The notes beneath the pieces are model-generated. The model did not search any database. It saw only the letters and a list, made by a program, of their open reading frames with translations, and had not been told where the DNA came from. The translations under genes and the position numbers were made by a program. Positions 24,362 to 33,900 of a stretch of 64,000 nt of DNA are shown piece after piece. How positions within the stretch are numbered: position 1 is the stretch's first letter; each line of letters opens with the position of its first letter. Source of the DNA: Chloranthus sessilifolius (lineage: Eukaryota; Streptophyta; Magnoliopsida; Chloranthales; Chloranthaceae); contig CM037593.1 of NCBI GenBank assembly GCA_021018995.1, forward strand, positions 17,512,088 to 17,576,087. Direction: 5' to 3'.

Positions 24362-26039
24362 ATTGGATATTTTAATTATTTTAAAAGTTTTTGTCTTTTG
24401 GACTATTGTGAATAGTCCCATACCAGGTAAAACTCTTTTGGGGGTTTGGGTTATAATTTAATAGTCTTGGCTCAAGGCTTGTAATCTTCACCCAGGGGGC
24501 ACCGAATTTTGTAGCTTCTATCGCCATACAACTCATCAGCCACACACGCGTGCACGCGGGTGCCAAGCCGAGTCGAGCCGGGCCGGGTCGGGATGGGACA
24601 AGCACGGGCACGGGCACAAGCACAAGCACGAGCACGTGTACGTGTACGTGGCGTGGCGTGGCGATGCGGAGCATTTAGTTAAACTCTAGGACATAAGTGT
24701 AACCATCCGTTTGAAATTCAAACTGTGCAGTTATCTCTGAAACCGTTGTGTCTTATCCGACCATTCAGCTTCTTAAACGGAAATGTCCGCTCAGTTATTT
24801 TCAACGGATATATCCGTTCTCAAAACGGTGCGTAATTTCTATAAAAGGGTCCAGAGACCCTCGTTTTCAATATTGAGTTTTTTCATTTCTTTTATCCCTG
24901 CTTATTTTTAAGATATGTTTTCAGAGTTTCGCCCTTCTTTGGTGTTTTGGTAGCGTGATCAGATTCGCCAAATCTGATTACACGAACACACTTCTGGTTC
25001 GTAATATCCTAAACCCATTTTGCCGGTAACCCGTTGGTAACCACTTGATTGAAGTGGTGGGGGCAAAAATTGGTTTAAAGACAACGAAATTTCTCGTGCC
25101 TCGAACCAGATCAATGTATCTTTTCTGCTTCCCGTACCAATATTTCCAACAAATAAGAGTCCAAACAAAATTGGAATGTGAGAGAGTTTTTTGGAACGTG
25201 GGTTCTCTTGGGGCTAATAAGTTTGAGAGAAAAACTTATTTTTTTTGTGCTCGAGTCTTGGATTAGAAAATTAGGGTTTTGCAGAAATGGCTTTTGGTAT
25301 TGGTTTTGTAAACCCTTTGAAAAACCCATCTAGGGTTTTTTGGGTCTCTTATAAAGAGAACTTGGGATTTGTTTTGATCGTGTGACTCACTTGTTGGGTT
25401 TTGGCGAAGGTGTATTTGGGTATTTATTTGGGAGAACCTTGGTGGTTGTTTTGAACTTTGGGGCTTTGTATTTGTGATTAGGTATTTGTGGTTCTTTTAT
25501 TTTGGGTAAGGTTGGAGAATACGATCTCCATTGTTTATAGCATTTGTGCATCTTTTTCTTAATAGTAGAAACACTTTATTTGACTGTCCTGTGGACGTAG
25601 GCTTAGACCGAATCACGAAAATCTTATTTTTGTTACTGGTGTGATCTCTTTCTCTTTCTACCTTCTGGTGATATTTGGTTTATTGATTGTCTTCTTCGCA
25701 CGTGAAAGTCATTAACCATATTGGAAGTGCAATGACTTTCTAAAGGTTTTTGCACAATAATTGGTATCAAAGCCTAAGTTTTGTCTTGCGCATGATTTAG
25801 CTTTTGTAAGAAATTTTTGCTTGTTGTTGGTGATTTTTACGATTGTTTGGGTGAAGGGTTCGATGTGACAAAGAAAGATTGAGACAAGATTAATCGGCAG
25901 ACTTGTGATACAAATCGGTTGTGTTTTACGAAAGATTGGGAATAGTTCGTGATGAAAGGCGCTAGTTGCAAAGAAGCACTATGCTAGGTAGAGTAACTAC
26001 CGTTATTGATATGAAGACTGGTACTGTAAATAATCCTGC

Positions 26040-26700
26040 ATAAATTTACGGTTTGACACTTTCGGGTGCGATAAAGCCTACAGGCACATTTAACACTTTC
26101 AGGTGTATTGGTATTGGCAATTTGACATGCACTTTCGGGTGCATTAGTAGTTTGACACTTTCGGGTGCATTGACAGTTTGGCATATACTTTCGGGTGCAT
26201 CGACAGTTTTGGAACTTTCAAGTGTATTAGCACTCTCGGTGCATTGGCAATTTTGGCACTTTCGAGTGTATTAACATTAGCAGTTTTAGCACTTTCGGGT
26301 GCATTAGTAGTTTGACACTTACTTTTGAGTGCATCGTCATTTTGACACTTTAGAGTGCATTGACAGTTTTGCCACTTTCGAATGAATCGACGGTTTGGCA
26401 ATTTCAACTGTATTAGCATTAGCAGTTTTGGCACTTTCGGGTGCATTGGCAGTTTAACACTTATTTTCAAGTGCATCAACAGTTTGACACTTTTTGGTGC
26501 ATTGACAGTTTGACACTTTCTGATGCATCAACAATTTGACACTTTCGAGTGTATTAGCATTAGCAGTTTTGGCACTTTCGGGTGCATCGATAGTTTGACA
26601 CTTTTGAGTGCATTGACAGTTTGACACTTCTAAGTGCATTTGTATTGGTAGCTTGGCACTTTCGAGTGCACTGACAGTTTGACACTTCTGGAGTTCATTG
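26040..26700. repeat. Degenerate minisatellite of the outer LTR element
   Basis: About 20 units of the form GTGCATTGACAGTTTGACAC followed by TTTCGG, some expanded by ATTAGC or TACTTT. Same unit as 1777-2280, at the same internal position. Confidence 0.85.
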
Positions 26701-26789
26701 GAGTCAATGGGCACATTTGAAGGTAATTTTAAAGTTGAAATTGAAGATGCTTGATTTTGTTTTCTATATTTGAATGACATGAGATTTCA

Positions 26790-26880
26790 TGTCAAGGTGG
26801 AGAATTATTGTTGGTTTATAAATTTCGCCAAGGTGGAGAATTATTATTGGTTTACAAATTTCGCCAAGGTGGAGATTGTT
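26790..26880 (+). repeat. Polypurine tract triplicated before the 3' LTR
   Basis: AAGGTGGAGA occurs three times (about 26799, 26830, 26866) within tandem units containing AATTTCGCC; the third directly precedes the LTR. Confidence 0.75.
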
Positions 26881-27251
26881 AAGGTTTGGCTCGATTTACG
26901 GTTGCAACTAAAGTTACCTACTGGAACTTGGTTAGGTGGATTGTCAATGGAGCTCATATTAGTTTGTATTTGTTTGATGAAAGTCACTTATTTTGGAAAC
27001 TTGCATTATTCTCTAATATTGGATCCTATTAAATAGGATATGAAAGATAGGGAATAATAGTCCAAACAAAATTGGAAAGGAGGAGTGTTTTTTGGACTGT
27101 GGGTTTTCTTGGGGCTAATAAGTGTTGAGAGAAAAACTTGTGTTTTTTTGTGGCTTGAGTCTTGGATTAGAAAATGAGGGTTTTGGAGAAAGAGCTTTTA
27201 GTATTGGTTTTGTAAACCCTTTGGAAAACTCATTTAGAATTTTGTTTTGTT

Positions 27252-27514
27252 TGAGAGAACCTTGGTGTTTGTTTCAAGGTTTGAAATTTTGGCTGAAACC
27301 ATCAAAATTTAGGTTTTGATCTCCACCGAACCCGAAATCTAAAATTTCAGATTTTTTGTATAAGATCTCTTGTGTTGAGTAAGATTTGAGAGAACCTTGG
27401 TGTTTGTTTCAAGGTTCAAAATTTTGGCTGAAACCATCAAAATTTAGGTTTCGGTCTCCACCGAACCCGAAATCTAAAATTTCAGACTTTTTGTATAGGA
27501 TCTCTTGTGTTGAG
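27252..27514 (+). repeat. ~130-bp tandem duplication inside the 3' LTR
   Basis: GAGAGAACCTTGGTGTTTG begins both units (about 27252 and 27387). Each includes CTCCACCGAACCCGAAAT, a relative of the AAATTTCGG-type MITE interiors. Confidence 0.75.
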
Positions 27515-27792
27515 TAAGATTGGAGAATCCGATCTCCATTGTTTGTAGCATTTGTGCATCTTCTTTTTTATAATGGAAACACTTTGTTTGATTGTCCCGT
27601 AGACGCAAATCTTATTCTTATTTGTAATGTGATCTCTTTCTCTTTCTACCTTGTGATATTTATTATGTGATTTATTGATCGTCTTCTTCGCACATAAAAG
27701 TTATTAAAGATATTGGAAGTGTAATGACTTTTTGTACAACAATTTGTTGTTAAAAGATATAAGCAATGATCAATAAGAAACAAAGAGTGCAA

Positions 27793-27798
27793 TTTATT
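27793..27798 (-). terminator. Polyadenylation signal of the ABCG gene
   Basis: AATAAA on the minus strand, about 180 nt downstream of the TAA stop (27979-27977), in AT-rich DNA. The 3' UTR would end near 27770, only about 30 bp from the converging LTR retrotransposon that ends at 27741. Confidence 0.5.
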
Positions 27799-27976
27799 TT
27801 CTTCTATTGCATAGAGCAACAAATAATAAATGTACAACAAAAAATTACATTCCACACCCTACAATGTATTTAAAAAAAACCATATATTCATCCATAAAAT
27901 ATTTTTATAAAAAATACTCTCTAAACAGAGTTTCTTTATATACATTCCTCCAAGTGAAACTCATTGAAAATATGTT

Positions 27977-30900
27977 TTATCTTCTCTGGAAGTTCAAAAA
28001 CTTGATCGAAGCGGCGAAAACAGAAGCAAAGAGGACGGCGAACCCAACAGTCACAGCTGCAACTACTCCCAAGAAATCATGCTCGAATCCATAGTAACTC
28101 TCCAAATACTCCGACACTGTCTCAGTAGTGCCATCCATAGGTGTGTCCAAGTCTCCGAACTGTGATGCAACGAGTCCGTACAAGGTCCAAGCAATGGGGC
28201 ACGCCCAATAATACCATCTCCACCATACCGGAATCCTCTGAAAGATGAACCAAAATTTGTTAGTGATCTCTATACTTTTAGTAAACTCAACATGCGTGTA
28301 ATGGATTTGGTTGGAGAACTTACAGGGCGTGGAATTAGAAACCCAGCAAAGAGATTCCATATCGCATAAAATGCAGAGGAAACAATGGAAGCGATGTTGT
28401 GGTTGGGAGTCATGCCTACTGCCATCATACCGTAGAAGGTGAAGTATAGGAATGTGAAGTACATGTAAAACAAATACCAAAAGAACTTGACCGCCGTCCA
28501 TTCAAATCCGATCATTGCATACACTATGACACCGTATATTGCAGCTTGCATGAAGACGTATGGGAGCTCGATGACAACCTGCAAATTCGCTGGAACAAGT
28601 TGAGAAACCCAATGGATTTTTCATTGATTCGGCCTTGTAAAACTCCAGAATCACACTCTTATCAAGTTTTAGGTTTTTTTTAATCAGTTTTTAGGAAAGA
28701 GTTAGTCTACAATGGGTATCCACCATCATGTGCATTAAAGCAGTCCACACATTTGTGTGACTGCATGAAGTGCAAAAACTTCCATGCATTGGAAGTTCGT
28801 GCATGCCACTCAGTCACACAGATATGTGGACTGCCGTGTCCACCCATGATGGGTGACGGGTGGACACTCATTGTAGACTAACTCTTTAGGAAATGGGTAC
28901 CTGTCCAAAAGCATATGGGAAGGCCGAATACATTCCGGCAGCTCTTTCTCTGTAAAAAACAGTTCGTTCAACTGCCACGACTGGTTGCACGGTCGCAGAA
29001 TTTTGAACACCGATGAACAAAACCGCAGAATACATTGAACCCATTGCGTTAGCAAGATCCTGTGGCCTGCTCCTGTAAGTTTTAATGTCGTATCAGTTTA
29101 CAGTGCTATCTACAATTCTGAAATTCAAATGGGCACCTTGGAGACCGAAATGTAAATTTAGCTAATAACTTACGTTGTCTGGCCGAGATCCCAGAATATA
29201 GTCCCGAACAATAACGCGATGAAGGTTGTAAAGAAAAATCTCACTGCAGTGTACGGTGGGTTGCGCCAGTAGGACAAGTGCTGTTTCCATAGGCAAGCCA
29301 TGCATTGTATGAGGAAGGACTGTGAATACTGAGTGGGGAAGTGGAGATCTTGTGAACCTGAAGGAGGGGTGCTTAGTTCGTTGATCAAAGCTTTGTTTCT
29401 CCTGCAATAATCACCGTGGCTAGTAAGAGCTACAGATAGCAAGATTAAGATTGATCTCATTGTGGACATGGTCAAACAAAATCAAAATTTGGTCAACCCA
29501 CCGGTGTAGATCCGATTGTTTGTAATAATCAGCAAAATTAACCCCCAGAGCATCTTCTTGTGCCATTGAGGACACCTCCAACATCCATGTTGCCGGATTA
29601 TAACCATCTTTTATCTTATTGACTCCATTGACACTCTAGATAAAACACAACCAAAATGTATCAGTAAATGTAAAAAATAACTATACCATACTGTTTCATA
29701 GTCACAAAAGTCTCCAACTTTTTAAAAATTCGGAAAATGTAGGGGACTTGCAGTCATCCCGACTACATCGCCGATTAAGTCATTATTTTTAACTTGAATA
29801 TATTATGACATATATTTCAAATTATTTTATTTTCTGTGATTTTTTCCGACTTCGACCAATTTTTACCGATTTTTCCCGGCTTAGAACCTTGCAACTCCTG
29901 ACTTTGTGACTATGTATTGTTCTACGTTTGCCTTTTTACTTGGCCTTACCTCAAAGTAGTTGATCAAATGGCACGATTCATGTCCCAATGGACCTACGTA
30001 TATTTCTTCTCCTCCTCTCTTCATTAGGAAGAGCTGCAACAAAACAGAAGATGTTTATGAGCTTGTTCTTCAATAAAGTTTTACCCGCCATAGTTCATGA
30101 ACCCTCTATTTCACACCATCTCTCACCTCATCAAATGCTTCAAAAATGTCAATGCTAGGTTGGTGAATTGTGCAAACCACAGTTCTTCCTGTGTCGACTG
30201 TGTTCCTCACCGTTCTCATCACAATTGCCGCAGCCCTCGCATCTAGTCCCGAAGTTGGTTCATCCATGAATATTATAGATGGGTTAGCAACGAGCTCCAC
30301 AGCAATAGTTAGCCTCTTCCGCTGCTCGGTGGAAAGCCCATTGACCCCGGGCAACCCAACCAGTGCATCCCGCAATGAGTTTAGCTCTACCAAGTCCATG
30401 ACTTGATCAACAAACATCTGCATTAACAAATTTTAGTAATCGAATCAATACCCAGTAACCCATATAAGACTCTATTGAGAACTATGTAAAAATTATGTAC
30501 TCGGCTCACCTGTCTTGTTTTAGAATCGACTTCAGAGGGTAATCTAAGCCACGCGGAGTAGACTAGTGATTCATATACTGTAACATGAGGGGAGTGAATA
30601 TCATTTTGTTCACAGTATCCAGATATACGGGCAAAAGTTTCCTGATTCTTTGGATACCCAGATATTTTGATGCTTCCTTCTATATATCCACCAGTTTTCC
30701 TTCCGGCTAACACGTCCATCAGAGTGGTCTTGCCAGCACCACTAACGCCCATTAGAGCTGTAAGAACACCTGGCCTGAAAGCTCCACTCACATCCTTCAA
30801 AAGCAACAATCGATCTTCTGGAGTGCCTTGAGCTTTCATTTCCTACAAATCCAAATTTAACAAGAAATTAGGTCTGGGTAACAAAGATGCTAAATTTTGG

Positions 30901-33900
30901 AAGGGTCTAGAGACATGTATCATTTATTTAAAAGTACCAGAGGCATGTCTACGGAGTACTTGATATCATCAAAGGTGATGGAAAGAGGTTGAAAAGGAAG
31001 AACCATGCCCTTCTTGTTCTGATTAGCATCAGCAATGGCTTCCGAATGTGCAGATTGGGACCGCCTTGACCTATTATTGCTCCTCCTATTTTCGTCGCCC
31101 TTTTCTGCAGTTACGTAGATTACTTCCGATTACATAAAAGGAGCAATCATGTATTAAACCCTCATAATAATGTGGGATTAAACCAAGACACAAAATTTCA
31201 CTTTACATTAAACAAAGTTTAAAATTAAAATTTGAATAGAAGACACCTAACAGATTGATTGGTTTTACCATTGGATGAGAGTTCAATGACTTCTCCAGTC
31301 CTGTTAGCATTTGTCTCATGGATGGTCTCTTCCGATACAACTGCCTGGCCTTTCCCAAATGCTGCAGCCATTTTAATCCCACTATTAGAAAAATTCAGTG
31401 CTCGGTTCTTGAAATTATCAAATTTTCGAGTACTATGATCCATTGATTGATCACATTAGAGAAGAGGGCACTCACGGTTGAGATAATGGAGGGACACAGT
31501 GAAGAGGAAATTGAATAAAACTATATATCCAACAGTTGCACCTACACCAATCCAATACCACTTCGCTTCGGGAAATACTCCACGAGCTTCCAAGGCTTGC
31601 ACTCCCAATGTTTCATTTTCTCCGGGAAGTACCTGTAGTACAGTGGCAAATTTAGTTAAGAGTTTGACTTTTTCCTTTCCTAACTAAGAATAGATTAACA
31701 TAATATAACCTTTGGTACTATAGTCATAATCCTTAAAATTTTTGTAACCTTGTAAGAGCATTTATTCCTAATTGATACACTAATAAGAATTATTAAGCAT
31801 TTCTTAAAAAAAAAAATTGTAGCAATCCTCCCATTTTGTACAAAATATTTTCTCTTTAAAATTTGGCAAGAATAAGAATCTTACGCGACTCCACTTATTC
31901 CCGAGGAATTCATTCACTGCAATTGCATTCTGCCCATACATCATGGGTGAGACCCAGTAACCCCATATCCACCAACTCTGAATATCATCTGTTGAGGAAA
32001 ACAAAATAGAGTTTTGGGTTAGAAGAGTCAAATTAGTTCTTCAACAAAAAGCCAAACCTCTGGAAGAAAAAGAGAATTTTGATTGAAGCATCATATATAT
32101 ATTATACCTCGCACTAGAATGAACCCACCCAACACCATGACTACAAGCATCGCAAAGGCTCCAAATGTTGTTGCAACAATCATATTCCTACCCAATCCAG
32201 CCATTAAACGAAACAGACCAGAGGCCATCTGGTTCAGCAGAAGTAGCAGAAAATATTGTCTAAATAATCTGCAATAAGAACATTTTGTCGTTAACTACTG
32301 AGAGACCACTGGAAGAGGAAAATAAAATTGGAGATATCTTTTGGTACAACCCCACAGTAATAAGAGCATAACTTTCTGCCCCTATCTACTTTTGGGTGTA
32401 TTGGTTAGGTCCTTAACATATGGTATCAGAGGCAGCACCACATCTCAGGTTCGTGTCCCGGAAGAGGCGACCTGTGATGAGGGCTACCTGGGGTCTAGAA
32501 AAGGATAATATAGTGAAAGCTTCTGCGAGTGAGGAACCTGGTGAGGAAATTGGCTGCGGATCGTGGTGACGGGGTTATGATCACTAAGAAATAACAGCTC
32601 AACTTTCTACCCCATTAACGCCTAGACACTTTTGGCTGTATTGATTAGGTCCTTAACATCTTCGAAATGGATTGTGACAGTTGTGAGCTTTAGTCTTACC
32701 TTTCGACATTTGGATCAAATCCGATGACGTAGTATGTCATGAATACATAAACCGCAACTTCAGCAAACGATATTGGTATCTTGAGGATCCAGGAAGGCAA
32801 GGAGTACGCCCATGCAGGATAGAAAAGGAGGTCCCTTTGCTTGTAAAAAGTAGGAAGCTTTGCAATAGTCATGGGAAGTTCCGCCATCCCGTTAAACATA
32901 CAGGTAATAATTCCGAAAAAAAGAGCACCCATATAAAGTCCCCCATCGACTAGAGTATCGTCTCTCATCTCAGTACGGATGAAAACTGTCATCGTGATGA
33001 ACGCGACGAGTATGAGCTGAAACGCGAAAGAGAGGAATGCTTGAGTTAGATTGAGAAGCAGATTTAAATTGAGACCATCAAAGATGAATGAGGTGAGCGC
33101 CGTTACTTACTTGACACAACTTGAAGATGTAGACAAACGAGTTCCTCTTCATCAGTAGAACTTCTCTTGCGATGTTGGCTTTCAATAGTTCTTTTTTGCT
33201 AACTCCATACTGCGAAGTCGTCAGAGCAGCAGGATGGCTCTTGCTCTTGTCGAAAGGGGTGGCAAGTTCTTCTCCTAATTTCCGACCAATATGGAAGGAC
33301 TGGAATGCCTGTACAAACTCTTTCACGGGAACATAACTATACGGCTCGTCTTTATGTGCCCAATACTGCTGCTGATCTTTCCTTGATGTCACCTGTTCAA
33401 TCATAAAGAAGCCAACATGAGTGTTGTTGTTGGGTCCCTTAACAACCCTCATGGGCCCAGACAGGGTGGACTGTCGAAATGCTCTCCCAACGCCTCTTCC
33501 ATCACCAATTGATTTTGGTTGGAATGGCAGCTCAATGGGGTGTAAGATGCTACAAGTGGTATCAGAGTCAGGTCAGGGGTTCGAGTCCCTCTCAAGTGGT
33601 ACTTGTGAGGAGGGGATTGTTGGGTCCCTGTACAACCCTTGTGGGCCCATGGCGGGGCCATGCTCGAACAGCTCTCCCAACACCTTAAAACATTGAGTTG
33701 TGCCTCATCCATCACCAATTGGTTTTGGTTGGACTGATAGCTCAATGGGATCTAAGATCCTACAGTTGTGATTTTATTTTCAACTATAAAAGCTCAAAAC
33801 ATTCCCAAGTCGTTATGCTAGTGTTTTGTTCTACTTTCCTATCAGTTTGCATTACTTACTTCCTGCAGAAAGTCTGCAACTCCTTTCCTATCGGGGCATT

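Larger units (their letters stand above)
19661..25151 (+). mobile_element. Nested Ty1/copia retrotransposon, 5.5 kb
   Basis: Perfect 5-bp duplication AATAA (19656-19660, 25152-25156) flanks TGTTAGATAT at the left and CCAACA at the right. 3' LTR 24361-25151 (791 bp; first dinucleotide mutated TG to TA) with TATA box CTATAAAAGG near 24838. 5' LTR keeps only about 19661-20052; the rest, the primer site and the gag start are deleted. Domains follow in copia order. The uninterrupted site is visible in the host element's 3' LTR near 27050. Confidence 0.93.
19480..27741 (+). mobile_element. Outer minisatellite-bearing LTR element, split by a copia insertion
   Basis: 5' LTR is split: 19480-19660 and 25157-25756; primer site TTGGTATCAAAGCC at about 25758; leader; minisatellite 26040-26700; tripled purine tract; 3' LTR about 26878-27741 (TGTTAAGGTTTGGC to GTACAACA). 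Same family as 835-2991: leaders after the primer site are alignable and neither encodes gag-pol. A clear target duplication is not visible. It ends about 30 bp from the probable 3' end of the ABCG transcript, converging with it. Confidence 0.82.

Noticed and set aside
26040-26700. CRISPR-like repeat array
   Set aside because: No distinct spacers, units are degenerate and contiguous, eukaryotic LTR element context; it is a minisatellite.
33556-33600. tRNA gene or SINE suggested by GGTTCGAGTCC
   Set aside because: The segment lies between two LTRs with a purine tract and 5-bp target duplication; it is a TRIM leader, and no cloverleaf can be drawn.
33421-33745. Overlapping open frames on both strands
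   Set aside because: They fall within intron 9 and the TRIM.
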